A DNA stretch of 64,000 nucleotides, from the NCBI RefSeq assembly GCF_037023725.1, contig NZ_CP146077.1, forward strand, positions 10,001 through 74,000, read 5' to 3'. Under the pieces are notes generated by a model. It was not told the DNA's origin. It ran no database searches and was given only the letters and a program-made list of their open reading frames with translations. This stretch comes from Pseudomonas bubulae (GTDB lineage: Bacteria > Pseudomonadota > Gammaproteobacteria > Pseudomonadales > Pseudomonadaceae). Of the stretch, positions 1 to 10,974 are shown piece after piece; positions within the stretch are counted from its first letter, which is position 1; each line of letters opens with the position of its first letter. Made by a program: the position numbers and the translations under genes.

Positions 1-748
<748 letters not shown>

Positions 749-894
749 AAACATCTTTGGGTTTTTAAGAAACCCTAAACTTGGCTCAGCAATCGTTGGT
801 TACATCTTTGATTTCTCGCGGAGTAACTTGTGATGCTGATAATCTTGCTGACTATCAGTCTGACTCCACAAGCACCCACACGAATTGCTTGATT

Positions 895-910
895 CAATTG
901 TTAAAGAGCG
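895..910 (-). promoter_or_regulatory. rrn leader boxA antitermination element
   Basis: On the minus strand this reads CGCTCTTTAACAATTG, a close match to the rRNA boxA core (GCTCTTTAACAA) that loads NusB/NusE for antitermination. It lies between the nearest promoter and the 16S 5' end, as expected for an rrn leader. The rest of the leader (749-894) holds no gene; it would base-pair with downstream spacer sequence to form the 16S processing stem. Confidence 0.8.
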
Positions 911-942
911 GTTGGTCAGCTATTCGCTGTACCGAGGCGCGC

Positions 943-970
943 ATTCTACAGCAGCCTCTGTTGCTGTCAA
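943..970 (-). promoter_or_regulatory. rRNA promoter, proximal (P3)
   Basis: On the minus strand: -35 TTGACA (965-970), a 16-bp spacer and -10 TAGAAT (943-948), followed by a GC-rich discriminator (GCGCGCC). This is the stringent-type rRNA promoter layout. It is the copy nearest the 16S gene, about 195 bp from its 5' end. Confidence 0.85.
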
Positions 971-1051
971 GCGGTTATTTTAAAATGTTTTCAAAGTTTC
1001 CTTTGTAACATCAACCACTTGCGCCTTCGATCTCTCGTTAGCGGGAGGCGA

Positions 1052-1079
1052 ATTCTACAGCGTTACACGCTGCTGTCAA
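1052..1079 (-). promoter_or_regulatory. rRNA promoter, middle (P2)
   Basis: On the minus strand: TTGACA (1074-1079), a 16-bp spacer and TAGAAT (1052-1057), then a GC-containing discriminator. It has the same hexamers and spacing as the proximal promoter, consistent with tandem rrn promoters. Confidence 0.85.
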
Positions 1080-1185
1080 CACCTCATTTCCTGCTTCGAT
1101 GACTTGAAGCTGGCACTGCCAAAAACCATCCAACTCATTGAAACTCAAGGAGTTTTCCGTTTCGACTGCGCCGGAAGAGGTGCGA

Positions 1186-1213
1186 ATTATAGGCCGTTTG
1201 AACCTCGGGTCAA
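1186..1213 (-). promoter_or_regulatory. rRNA promoter, distal (P1)
   Basis: On the minus strand: TTGACC (1208-1213), a 16-bp spacer and a perfect TATAAT (1186-1191). It is the outermost of three tandem promoters that share the 16-bp spacing. No Fis sites were assessed. Confidence 0.8.
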
Positions 1214-1262
1214 GCACTAGTTTCACACTTCTGTCATATAGCCTTGAAAGGGGCCTAAAAGC

Positions 1263-1288
1263 AGAGGCCAGCCTGACGGCTGGCCTCT
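1263..1288. terminator. bidirectional rho-independent terminator
   Basis: A perfect 11-bp stem (1263-1273 with 1278-1288) closes on a TGAC tetraloop. A TTTTCTT tract follows on the plus strand and a TGCTTTTA tract on the minus strand. It ends transcription from the rrn-facing side and lies 29 bp downstream of the bauC stop, separating the dehydrogenase gene from the rRNA promoters. Confidence 0.85.
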
Positions 1289-1316
1289 TTTCTTCTATAG
1301 GCTGCTATCGCCTGCC

Positions 1317-2810
1317 TTACAGACTCGGAAAGGCAAACTGAGAGGCTTCATGGCTGGCACGTTGCGGCCAACGTTGTGTGATCGCCTTGCGACGCGTGTA
1401 AAAGCGCACGCCATCCGGGCCATAGGCATGCAGGTCACCAAACAGCGAACGTTTCCAGCCGCCGAAGCTGTGGTAGGCAACAGGTACTGGCAACGGTACG
1501 TTAACCCCCACCATACCCACTTCAATCTCGTCGCAGAACAAACGGGCCGCCTCTCCATCACGGGTGAAAATGCAGGTACCGTTACCGTACTCGTGATCAT
1601 TAATCAGTTGCATGGCCTCTTCCAGGCTCTTGACCCGCACGATGCACAATACCGGCCCGAAGATCTCTTCTTTATAGATACGCATCTCAGGTGTCACGCG
1701 ATCAAACAGGCAGCCCCCCAGGAAGAAGCCTTCTTCATGCCCCTTGATACTCAACCCGCGACCATCGACCACCAACTGCGCACCTGCTGCTACGCCATCA
1801 TCGACATAGCCACTGACCTTGTCCCGCGCCTGACCGGTAACCAGGGGGCCCATGTCCAGACCGCACGAAGTCCCCGCACCAATTTTCAGCGCTTTGATTT
1901 GAGGAACCAGTTTGGCCACCAGGGCATCTGCCACCTGATCACCGACGCACACTGCAACCGAGATGGCCATGCAACGCTCGCCGCACGAACCATACGCTGC
2001 GCCCATCAGTGCACTGACTGCGTTATCGAGATCCGCATCCGGCATCAACACTGCGTGGTTTTTCGCCCCACCCAGTGCCTGCACGCGCTTACCGCGTTTG
2101 GTGCCTTCGGCGTAGATGTACTCGGCGATCGGGGTCGAGCCAACAAAACTTAGCGCTTTCACTTCCGGCGCCTCGATCAGTGCATCAACAGCTGACTTGT
2201 CGCCGTGCACCACGTTCATAACCCCCTTGGGCAAACCAGCTTCTTGCAGCAGTTGAGCAATCAACAGTGTCGAGCTTGGATCACGCTCCGAGGGCTTAAG
2301 AATGAAACAGTTGCCGCACACGATCGCCAACGGGTACATCCACAACGGAACCATGGCCGGGAAGTTGAACGGTGTAATCCCTGCAACGACACCCAGTGGC
2401 TGGAAGTCCGACCAAGCATCAATATTCGGGCCTACGTTACGACTGTATTCGCCCTTCAAGATTTCCGGAGCCGAGCAAGCGTATTCGACGTTCTCGATCC
2501 CGCGCTTCAGTTCACCCGCAGCATCCTCCAGAGTCTTGCCATGCTCTTCGCTGATCAACTGCGAGATCCGCGCTTCGTTCTGCTCAAGCAATTGCTTGAA
2601 ACGGAACATCACTTGGGCGCGCTTGGCAGGCGGGGTATTACGCCATGCCGGGAAGGCGGCCTTGGCTGCATCGATCGCCTGCTGGATTGTTTCACGGCTG
2701 GCCAGGGGAACCTGGTGGATCACTTTACCGGTGGACGGGTTATACACATCTGCGGTGCGCCCGGAATCGTTCAGCAACTCGCCATTGATCAGGTGTTGAA
2801 TAGTGCTCAT
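1317..2810 (-). CDS. bauC: CoA-acylating (methyl)malonate-semialdehyde dehydrogenase (MmsA/BauC)
   Basis: This 497-residue protein is a full-length member of the CoA-acylating aldehyde dehydrogenase family. It should convert malonate semialdehyde (from beta-alanine) or methylmalonate semialdehyde (from valine) to acetyl-CoA or propionyl-CoA with NAD+ and CoA. The family signatures are visible: TPFNFPAMVPLWM near residue 170, LGGAKNHAVLMPDADLD near 255 and the catalytic cysteine C280 in GERCMA. It lies directly downstream of bauA on the same strand, with an 81-bp gap. That placement, known from the P. aeruginosa bau locus, argues for beta-alanine use (BauC) over a dedicated valine role (MmsA). 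Sequence alone does not separate the two. Confidence 0.88.
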   Translation of the reverse strand: MSTIQHLINGELLNDSGRTADVYNPSTGKVIHQVPLASRETIQQAIDAAKAAFPAWRNTPPAKRAQVMFRFKQLLEQNEARISQLISEEHGKTLEDAAGELKRGIENVEYACSAPEILKGEYSRNVGPNIDAWSDFQPLGVVAGITPFNFPAMVPLWMYPLAIVCGNCFILKPSERDPSSTLLIAQLLQEAGLPKGVMNVVHGDKSAVDALIEAPEVKALSFVGSTPIAEYIYAEGTKRGKRVQALGGAKNHAVLMPDADLDNAVSALMGAAYGSCGERCMAISVAVCVGDQVADALVAKLVPQIKALKIGAGTSCGLDMGPLVTGQARDKVSGYVDDGVAAGAQLVVDGRGLSIKGHEEGFFLGGCLFDRVTPEMRIYKEEIFGPVLCIVRVKSLEEAMQLINDHEYGNGTCIFTRDGEAARLFCDEIEVGMVGVNVPLPVPVAYHSFGGWKRSLFGDLHAYGPDGVRFYTRRKAITQRWPQRASHEASQFAFPSL

Positions 2811-2891
2811 GGATGCTCCAGAAAGTTGTCCACAGGCGCGAACGCTGCGCGCCTGGGTGAATGCATTAAGTGTCGCTTCTATATAGAAGGA

Positions 2892-4241
2892 TCAGTCGAT
2901 CTGATTCAGCGCTTCGCCGACCGCATCGAACAAGCGATCCAGGTCTTGCGGCTTGCTGTTGAACGTTGGCCCGAACTGCAGGGTGTCGCCGCCGTAGCGC
3001 ACGTAGAAACCGGCTTTCCACAGTTTCATCGCTGCATCGAACGGGCGCACAATTGCATCGCCATCACGCGGCGCAATCTGGATTGCACCCGCCAGGCCAT
3101 AGTTGCGAATGTCGATGATGTTCTTCACGCCCTTCAAACCGTGCAATGCATTCTCAAAATGCGGTGCAACTTCAGCCACGCTCTGTACCAGGTTCTCTTT
3201 TTGCAATAGATCAAGCGCAGCAATACCCGCAGCACAGGCTACGGGGTGAGCCGAATAGGTATAGCCATGAGGGAATTCAACCGCGTACTCAGGCGTCGGC
3301 TGATTCATGAACGTGTGATAAATCTCGCTGGTAGCGATAACAGCCCCCATCGGAATCGCGCCGTTGGTGACTTGCTTGGCAATACACATCAAGTCAGGTG
3401 TCACGCCGAAGCTGTCAGCACCAAACATTGAGCCTGTACGACCAAAGCCAGTGATCACTTCATCGAACACCAACAGGATATTGTGCTGGTCGCAGATTTC
3501 CCGCAGACGTTTCAGATAACCCTGAGGCGGAACCAATACCCCCGCCGAGCCTGCCATCGGTTCTACAAAAACGGCAGCAATGTTCGACGCATCGTGCAAT
3601 TCGATCAGCTTGAGCAGTTCATCGGCCAGGGCAATCCCGCCCTGCTCGGGCATGCCGCGAGAAAATGCGTTGCTTGCCAACAGGGTGTGGGGCAGATGAT
3701 CCACATCCATCATTGCCTGGCCAAACAGTTTGCGGTTGCCGTTCACCCCACCCAGGCTGGTGCCTGCAATGTTCACTCCATGGTAGCCGCGGGCACGGCC
3801 AATCATTTTGGTTTTGCTCGACTGGCCTTTTAGACGCCAGTAGGCACGCACCATCTTCACCGCCGTGTCGGCACACTCCGACCCCGAGTCGGTGAAGAAC
3901 ACGTGATTGAGGTTGCCCGGCGTCAACTCGGTGATTTTTTCTGCCAGCTTGAAAGACAGCGGATGGCCGTACTGGAACGCCGGCGAGTAATCGAGGGTGC
4001 CCAATTGTCTGGCCACGGCTTCCTGGATTTCAGTACGGGTATGCCCTGCGCCGCAGGTCCAAAGACCTGACAGCGAATCGTAAATCTGCCGACCCTTATC
4101 ATCCGTCAGATAACTGCCCTTGGCCGCGACGATAAAGCGCGGATCGCGATGGAAGTTACGGTTGGCAGTGTAAGGCATCCAGTGAGCATCCAGCTTGAGC
4201 TGGCTGGTCAGGTTCAATTCGGCATTTTCGGGCATGTTCAT
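2892..4241 (-). CDS. bauA: beta-alanine--pyruvate (omega-amino acid) aminotransferase
   Basis: This class III PLP-dependent aminotransferase (449 residues) moves the amino group of beta-alanine to pyruvate, giving malonate semialdehyde for the adjacent dehydrogenase. Visible signatures are DSLSGLWTCGAGH near residue 55, the YHGVN loop, LLVFDEVITGFGR with the cofactor aspartate, and IAKQVTNGAIPMG with the Schiff-base lysine K289. The ATG at 4241 was chosen because a GAGG lies 8 nt upstream; the frame is open seven codons further. It is divergent from the LysR gene at 4366, matching the bauR/bauA pair of P. aeruginosa. Confidence 0.9.
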   Translation of the reverse strand: MNMPENAELNLTSQLKLDAHWMPYTANRNFHRDPRFIVAAKGSYLTDDKGRQIYDSLSGLWTCGAGHTRTEIQEAVARQLGTLDYSPAFQYGHPLSFKLAEKITELTPGNLNHVFFTDSGSECADTAVKMVRAYWRLKGQSSKTKMIGRARGYHGVNIAGTSLGGVNGNRKLFGQAMMDVDHLPHTLLASNAFSRGMPEQGGIALADELLKLIELHDASNIAAVFVEPMAGSAGVLVPPQGYLKRLREICDQHNILLVFDEVITGFGRTGSMFGADSFGVTPDLMCIAKQVTNGAIPMGAVIATSEIYHTFMNQPTPEYAVEFPHGYTYSAHPVACAAGIAALDLLQKENLVQSVAEVAPHFENALHGLKGVKNIIDIRNYGLAGAIQIAPRDGDAIVRPFDAAMKLWKAGFYVRYGGDTLQFGPTFNSKPQDLDRLFDAVGEALNQID

Positions 4242-4365
4242 CAGCAAAACCTCGCAAGGCAAAAGCGGCGTGGGATGTTGAAAGCGTTGTTGCGCCTAAA
4301 TTGCCACGGCTATAAAGTCCATGAAATCCAACTCTTCTAACCTTTAGTCAGGCATACACTAAACT

Positions 4366-5286
4366 ATGAGCAGCCGTCGCCCCGATGCACTGGCCCAGGT
4401 CAGCGACTTTGATATTCGACTGCTGCGTATTTTTCGCAGCGTCGTGGAGTGCGGCGGCTTTTCGGCAGCAGAGACGGTACTGGGCATTGGCCGTTCTGCC
4501 ATCAGCCAGCAGATGAGCGATCTTGAACAGCGCCTGGGTTTACGCCTGTGCCAACGTGGGCGAGCGGGTTTTTCACTGACAGAGGAAGGTCGTGAGGTCT
4601 ACCACTCTGCGCTGCAATTACTCGGCGCACTTGAGAGCTTTCGTACCGAGGTCAACGGCCTTCACCAGCATTTGCGCGGCGAACTGACCATTGGCCTGAC
4701 CGATAACCTGGTCACCCTGCCCCATATGCGTATCACCCATGCACTGGCCCAACTCAAGGAGCGTGGGCCTGATGTACAGATTCATATCCGCATGATCTCG
4801 CCCCATGAAGTTGAACAGGGTGTGCTCGACGGCCGCCTGCATGTGGGTGTGGTGCCCCAGGCCAGCACATTGTCCGGGCTTGAGTACCAGCCGCTCTACA
4901 GTGAGCGTTCACTGTTGTATTGCGCCGTAGGCCATCCGCTGTTTTATGTCGACGACAGGCAATTGGAAGATGCACGGTTGAATGCTCAGGATGCCATTGC
5001 CCCCACCTTTCGCCTGCCCTCGGATATCCAGGCCCACTACCAGGCGCTCAATTGCACCGCCAGCGCGTCGGATCGCGAAGGCATGGCCTTTTTGATTTTG
5101 ACCGGGCGCTATATCGGTTACCTGCCCGACCATTACGCCAGCCTGTGGGTTCAGCAGGGCCGCTTGCGGGCACTGAAGGCAAAAACACGTTTCTACGATT
5201 TGAGCCTGGCATCGGTGACACGTAAAGGCCGGCGCCCGCATCTGGTCCTGGAAAGTTTCCTTGAGAGCCTGGAAGCGACGCGTTAA
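4366..5286 (+). CDS. bauR: LysR-family regulator, probable BauR
   Basis: This 306-residue LysR-type regulator has an N-terminal winged helix (residues ~17-75, with SAAETVLGIGRSAISQQMSD as the recognition region) and a co-inducer domain beginning near residue 100 (GELTIGLTDNLV). It is divergent from bauA with 124 bp between the starts. This is the usual layout for a LysR protein that activates its neighbour and represses itself. The identity with BauR is inferred from position beside bauA; the likely effector is beta-alanine, but nothing in the sequence proves it. Confidence 0.8.
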   Translation: MSSRRPDALAQVSDFDIRLLRIFRSVVECGGFSAAETVLGIGRSAISQQMSDLEQRLGLRLCQRGRAGFSLTEEGREVYHSALQLLGALESFRTEVNGLHQHLRGELTIGLTDNLVTLPHMRITHALAQLKERGPDVQIHIRMISPHEVEQGVLDGRLHVGVVPQASTLSGLEYQPLYSERSLLYCAVGHPLFYVDDRQLEDARLNAQDAIAPTFRLPSDIQAHYQALNCTASASDREGMAFLILTGRYIGYLPDHYASLWVQQGRLRALKAKTRFYDLSLASVTRKGRRPHLVLESFLESLEATR

Positions 5287-5328
5287 CGTGAAAAACTTCG
5301 CTACACAAACAGGTTGCCCGGAGCGCCC

Positions 5329-5979
5329 ATGACCCTTGAAGTTCCTGCCCATGACGGCAAGCCTCCCAGCCGTATCCGGCAGAAAAACGAAGAGGCCATT
5401 CTCAAGGCCGCCGAAGATGAGTTTGCCCGTCACGGCTTCAGAGGCACCAGCATGAACGCCATCGCCCTGAGTGCCGGGCTGCCAAAGGCCAATCTGCATT
5501 ATTACTTCACCAACAAGCTAAGCCTGTATATCGCAGTACTGAGCAATATCATCGAGCTATGGGACCGTACCTTCAACGTTTTGACCGCTGACGATGACCC
5601 GGCCCAGGCCCTGACTCAGTATATCCGCGCAAAAATGGAGTTTTCCCGGCGACAGCCCCAGGCTTCGCGAGTGTTTGCGATGGAAATCATCAGTGGCGGG
5701 GCCTGCCTGACCGAGTATTTCTCACAAGACTACAGAGCTTGGTTTCAAGGTCGTGCAGCTGTGTTCCAGGCCTGGATAGATGCAGGCAAGATGGACCCGG
5801 TCGACCCGGTCCATCTGATTTTCCTGCTATGGGGCAGCACCCAGCATTACGCCGACTTTTCGACACAGATTTGCCGCGTAACGGGGCGCAAGCACCTGAC
5901 CAAACAGGATATGCATGCGGCCTGCGACAACCTGATCCGTATCATTCTCAAAGGCTGCGGCCTGACGCCCGCAGTCTAA
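5329..5979 (+). CDS. TetR-family regulator with RutR-like C-terminal domain
   Basis: This TetR/AcrR repressor (216 residues) has its DNA-binding domain at residues ~15-65 (ILKAAEDEFARHGFRGTSMN and AGLPKANLHYYFTNK). The C-terminal part, including the WGSTQHYADFSTQI segment, resembles the RutR/YcdC ligand domain. The ATG at 5329 is preferred because CGGAG sits 6-10 nt upstream; the frame could also start at a TTG at 5314. It lies 42 bp after bauR on the same strand, so the two may be co-transcribed. Its target is not evident; RutR relatives sense pyrimidine bases and control nitrogen catabolism. Confidence 0.78.
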   Translation: MTLEVPAHDGKPPSRIRQKNEEAILKAAEDEFARHGFRGTSMNAIALSAGLPKANLHYYFTNKLSLYIAVLSNIIELWDRTFNVLTADDDPAQALTQYIRAKMEFSRRQPQASRVFAMEIISGGACLTEYFSQDYRAWFQGRAAVFQAWIDAGKMDPVDPVHLIFLLWGSTQHYADFSTQICRVTGRKHLTKQDMHAACDNLIRIILKGCGLTPAV

Positions 5980-5992
5980 GCCTGGAACCGAC

Positions 5993-6595
5993 ATGCCTTC
6001 GACCCTCACGGGGCTTTGCGAGTACCGCGAAGAAATCCGTAAAAGCCGCTTTATTACTTTTGCTGCCCCCATCACCAGCGCCCAGCAGGCCCTCGAATTT
6101 ATCGAGCAACACAGCGACCTGAATGCCTCGCACAATTGCTGGGCGTGGAAACTTGGTGGGCAGTACCGCAGCAGTGATGATGGCGAACCTGGCGGCACCG
6201 CGGGCCGCCCGATACTCTCGGCCATTGAAGCGCAGGACTGCGATCAGGTCGCGGTGCTGGTTATCCGCTGGTATGGCGGCATTCAGCTGGGCACCGGCGG
6301 CCTGGCTCGGGCCTATGGCGGTGGCGCTAACAAATGCCTGCAAAACGCCGAAAAACTGCCGTTGGTCAGCCGTATAGCACTCAGTTGCTCTTGCAGTTTC
6401 AGCGAGCTGGCATTGGTCAAACTGCGCCTGGGTGAACTCAACGGCCTGATCACCGGCGAAGCCTTCACTGCCAATGGCGTTGACCTGCAACTGGCGCTGG
6501 TCGAAGAACAGATTGCTCCCGCGCGACAGCTTTTAGCGGACCTTAGCCGCGGCAGGATCCTGCTGCATCGTGACGCTGTCGAGCCAGCCCCATAA
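5993..6595 (+). CDS. YigZ/IMPACT-family protein
   Basis: This 200-residue protein belongs to the YigZ/IMPACT family. The N-terminal UPF0029 domain carries the family core: KSRFITFAAPITS near residue 18, ASHNCWAWKLG near 45, DDGEPGGTAGRPIL near 63 and VIRWYGGIQLGTGGLARAY near 95. A smaller C-terminal domain follows. Bacterial members have no firmly assigned role; eukaryotic IMPACT regulates translation. It starts 13 bp after the TetR gene and is probably in the same transcript. Confidence 0.85.
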   Translation: MPSTLTGLCEYREEIRKSRFITFAAPITSAQQALEFIEQHSDLNASHNCWAWKLGGQYRSSDDGEPGGTAGRPILSAIEAQDCDQVAVLVIRWYGGIQLGTGGLARAYGGGANKCLQNAEKLPLVSRIALSCSCSFSELALVKLRLGELNGLITGEAFTANGVDLQLALVEEQIAPARQLLADLSRGRILLHRDAVEPAP

Positions 6596-6753
6596 AAATG
6601 CTATTTTCCGACATCCATAGTTGCCCACAGTCACTGTGCACCCACCTGTGGATAACCTGAGCACATGCGGCCACAGCCCTTGTGTGCTGGGGGGCTTGAA
6701 GCACTTGTACGATTTTTAACCAACTCATATCAACTTTGTAGAGGACGCTACTC

Positions 6754-8482
<1,729 letters not shown>

Positions 8483-8495
8483 CACGCGGTCTCCC

Positions 8496-8584
8496 CTGTG
8501 GGAACGGGCTTGCCCACGATGGCATCAACTCGATCAGGCAGACACACCTGATTGTCAGCATCGCGAGCAAGCCCGCTCCCACAG
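8496..8584. repeat. REP pair (Pseudomonas REP, inverted doublet)
   Basis: The left unit (CTGTGGGAACGGGCTTGCCC) is a diverged copy and the right unit (ATCGCGAGCAAGCCCGCTCC) a canonical one. They face each other across about 40 bp in the space after the adenine deaminase stop. Doublets like this can act as mRNA 3' stabilisers or gyrase sites. Confidence 0.9.
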
Positions 8585-8622
8585 ACATTTGAAACTGCAA
8601 CACCGTCACTACCACAGCAGTT

Positions 8623-9540
8623 TTACTGTTTCCCCGGGTACAACTTGCTCAACATCGCACAGCGCTCACTGAGCATGTCGCGCAAGAGCCGCACCGGTTT
8701 ACTCAATTGCGCCCGGTGACCACACAGCAGATTCAGCGGCGCCCGCTCGCACATCAGCCCCGGCAGTAACACCTTGAGCCGCCCGCTCTGCACATCTCCC
8801 GCCACATCCAGCCACGACTTGTAGGCAATGCCCTGCCCGGCAACCGCCCACAAGCGCACCACGTCGGCATCATCGCTGAAACGATTGCCGCTTACCGTCA
8901 GCCCCAGTTCGCGCTTGCCGTCATTGAATTGCCAATGGTCGTGAACCCGCGTGCCGAGCATGTACAACAGGCAATTGTGTTGCAGCAACTGCTCAAGCTG
9001 ACGCGGCTCGCCCTTGCGCGCCAGGTAGTCGGGGGACGCACACAGCACCCGGCGGTTATCCGGGGCCACCGGCAGCGCCACCAGGCTGGAGTCTTCCGGC
9101 TCGCCGTAACGCAAGGCGATATCCACAGGCTGGCGGAACAGGTCGGCAATCCGGTCACCCAATAACAGGCGCACGGTGAGTTGCGGATGCTCACGCTGGA
9201 ACTCATCCAGCCAGGGCAGCAACAGATTACGGCCGAAGTCTGAAGGTGCCGACAGTTGCAACACTCCGCTAACCTGATCTTGCCCACGCGCCAACAAGCG
9301 TCGCCCCTCATCGAGGCTAGCGAGTGCCGTACGCGCATATTCAAGAAAGCCTTCGCCTTCGGCCGTCAGACGCAAACTTCGGGTTGAACGCGCCAGCAGG
9401 CGCGCGCCCAGTTGAGCTTCTATCCGTTTGAGAGCAGCGCTGGCCACCGCCGGGGACATATCCATCACCCGGGCCGCCGCAGACAAACTGCCCAAGTCAG
9501 CCGCGTGAACGAACAATTGCAGATCATCGAAACGCAGCAT
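8623..9540 (-). CDS. LysR-family transcriptional regulator
   Basis: This 305-residue LysR protein has an N-terminal winged helix (LQLFVHAADLGSLSAAARVM and MSPAVASAALKRIEAQL) and a substrate-binding domain from about residue 90 (GVLQLSAPSDFGRN). This sequence style is typical of the LysR group that represses divergent oxidoreductase genes. Its start is 124 bp from that of the alcohol-dehydrogenase-like gene at 9665, so it most likely controls it. The effector is unknown. Confidence 0.82.
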   Translation of the reverse strand: MLRFDDLQLFVHAADLGSLSAAARVMDMSPAVASAALKRIEAQLGARLLARSTRSLRLTAEGEGFLEYARTALASLDEGRRLLARGQDQVSGVLQLSAPSDFGRNLLLPWLDEFQREHPQLTVRLLLGDRIADLFRQPVDIALRYGEPEDSSLVALPVAPDNRRVLCASPDYLARKGEPRQLEQLLQHNCLLYMLGTRVHDHWQFNDGKRELGLTVSGNRFSDDADVVRLWAVAGQGIAYKSWLDVAGDVQSGRLKVLLPGLMCERAPLNLLCGHRAQLSKPVRLLRDMLSERCAMLSKLYPGKQ

Positions 9541-9664
9541 TCACAATCCACCCGACCATTATCAATAAAAAATTGAAAGAGACTGCTGTTTTAGCCGGTT
9601 TTATCGCGCGGTGAAATAGCCAATTATCACTGCCAGTTTCTTAATCATCTTCAGGACATGTCCC

Positions 9665-10678
9665 ATGAAAGCTGTCGCCTACTACCACTCGTTACCGATT
9701 CAAGACCCGCTGGCCCTGCAAGATATCGAGTTGCCAGAGCCGGTGGCCGGCCCCCGGGATTTGCTGGTCGAGGTCAAAGCCATTTCCGTAAACCCGGTGG
9801 ACACCAAAGTGCGCCAGAACGTGCAGCCCGAGGCCGACACTGCCAAGGTACTGGGCTGGGATGTGGCCGGTGTGGTCAAGGCCGTCGGCAGTGAAGTCAG
9901 CTTGTTCAAGGTCGGCGACAAGGTCTTTTATGCAGGCTCCATTGCCCGTGCCGGGGCCAACAGTGAACGTCATGTAGTGGATGAACGCATCGTCGGGCAT
10001 ATGCCCAAAAGCCTCGATTTCGCACAGGCCGCAGCGTTGCCGTTGACCGCCATCACTGCCTGGGAGTTGTTGTTTGAGCGCCTTGGCGTCAACGAGGGCA
10101 AGACCGACGAGCAACAAAGCCTGCTGATCGTCGGCGCGGCGGGTGGTGTGGGTTCAATCCTGACGCAACTGGCCAGCCAACTGACTGCGCTCAAGGTGAT
10201 TGGTAGCGCATCTCGCCCTGAAACCCAGGCCTGGGTCCGTGAGCTGGGCGCCGATCTGGTTATCGACCACAGCCAGCCGCTGAGCGAAGAACTCAAGCGT
10301 CACGGCATCGACGCCGTCACCCATGTTGCCAGCCTGACCCAGACTGACCAGCATCTCGATCAGTTGGTAGAAGCACTGGCACCACAGGGCAAACTGGCGC
10401 TGATTGATGATCCCAAGGCGCTGGATATCACCAAACTCAAACGCAAGAGCCTGTCACTGCACTGGGAGTTCATGTACACCCGCTCGCTGTTCCAGACCCC
10501 GGACATGATCGAGCAACATCTCCTGCTCAATCGTGTCGCCGGGCTGATCGATGCGGGCACCCTGCGTACCACGGTCGGCGAGCACTTTGGCAGCATCAAT
10601 GCCGCCAACCTGCGCCGCGCCCATGCACTGCTGGAAAGCGGCAAGGCCAAGGGCAAGATTGTGCTCGAAGGCTTCTGA
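9665..10678 (+). CDS. MDR-family oxidoreductase without zinc ligands
   Basis: This 337-residue protein belongs to the medium-chain dehydrogenase/reductase family, the group often labelled zinc-binding alcohol dehydrogenase (adh_fam_1 type). The N-terminal catalytic fold includes VNPVDTKVR and LGWDVAGVV; the nucleotide-binding motif is LIVGAAGGVGSI near residue 155. I find no cysteine in the protein, so the classical zinc ligands are missing. A quinone-oxidoreductase-like NADPH-dependent activity on electrophilic carbonyls is therefore more likely than alcohol oxidation. The divergent LysR gene probably regulates it. Confidence 0.82.
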   Translation: MKAVAYYHSLPIQDPLALQDIELPEPVAGPRDLLVEVKAISVNPVDTKVRQNVQPEADTAKVLGWDVAGVVKAVGSEVSLFKVGDKVFYAGSIARAGANSERHVVDERIVGHMPKSLDFAQAAALPLTAITAWELLFERLGVNEGKTDEQQSLLIVGAAGGVGSILTQLASQLTALKVIGSASRPETQAWVRELGADLVIDHSQPLSEELKRHGIDAVTHVASLTQTDQHLDQLVEALAPQGKLALIDDPKALDITKLKRKSLSLHWEFMYTRSLFQTPDMIEQHLLLNRVAGLIDAGTLRTTVGEHFGSINAANLRRAHALLESGKAKGKIVLEGF

Positions 10679-10802
10679 GAGGACGTCTGACGGGACCCAT
10701 GTGGTCATTTTTTAACCGTCAGTCAGAGACTTGATTCCGGGCATTTTAATCAAAGTTTTTCGGCATACACTGGCCTCCTTTGCGAACCGAAGGAGGCCAG
10801 TC

Positions 10803-10973
10803 ATGAAAATCCTGATAAAAGCGCTAGCAAGATCCCGCGACTGCAAATGGCAGGTGCAAATCGACCAGCAAGCCGTCAACTTTCGCAGCGAGGCCGAGGC
10901 CCGGGCCTTTGTCGACAAGCTGCAATCGCGCCTGCATGCCCCGCACCGCCTGCCCGAACGTTTGGCTGGCTGA
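10803..10973 (+). CDS. conserved-looking 56-residue micro-protein of unknown function
   Basis: This 56-codon frame starts MKILIKALARSR at an ATG preceded by a strong AAGGAGG, 7 nt upstream. It is basic at the N-terminus and has a mixed helical C-terminal half (SEAEARAFVDKLQSRL); no transmembrane segment or known motif was recognised. The stop lies 1 bp from the convergent stop of the exporter gene at 10975, which leaves no room for a shared terminator. The strong ribosome-binding site is the main argument that it is translated. Confidence 0.6.
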   Translation: MKILIKALARSRDCKWQVQIDQQAVNFRSEAEARAFVDKLQSRLHAPHRLPERLAG

Positions 10974-10974
10974 A

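Noticed and set aside
781..1226. Short frames in the rRNA leader region
   Set aside because: They overlap the leader, boxA and promoter elements on the other strand and have no ribosome sites.
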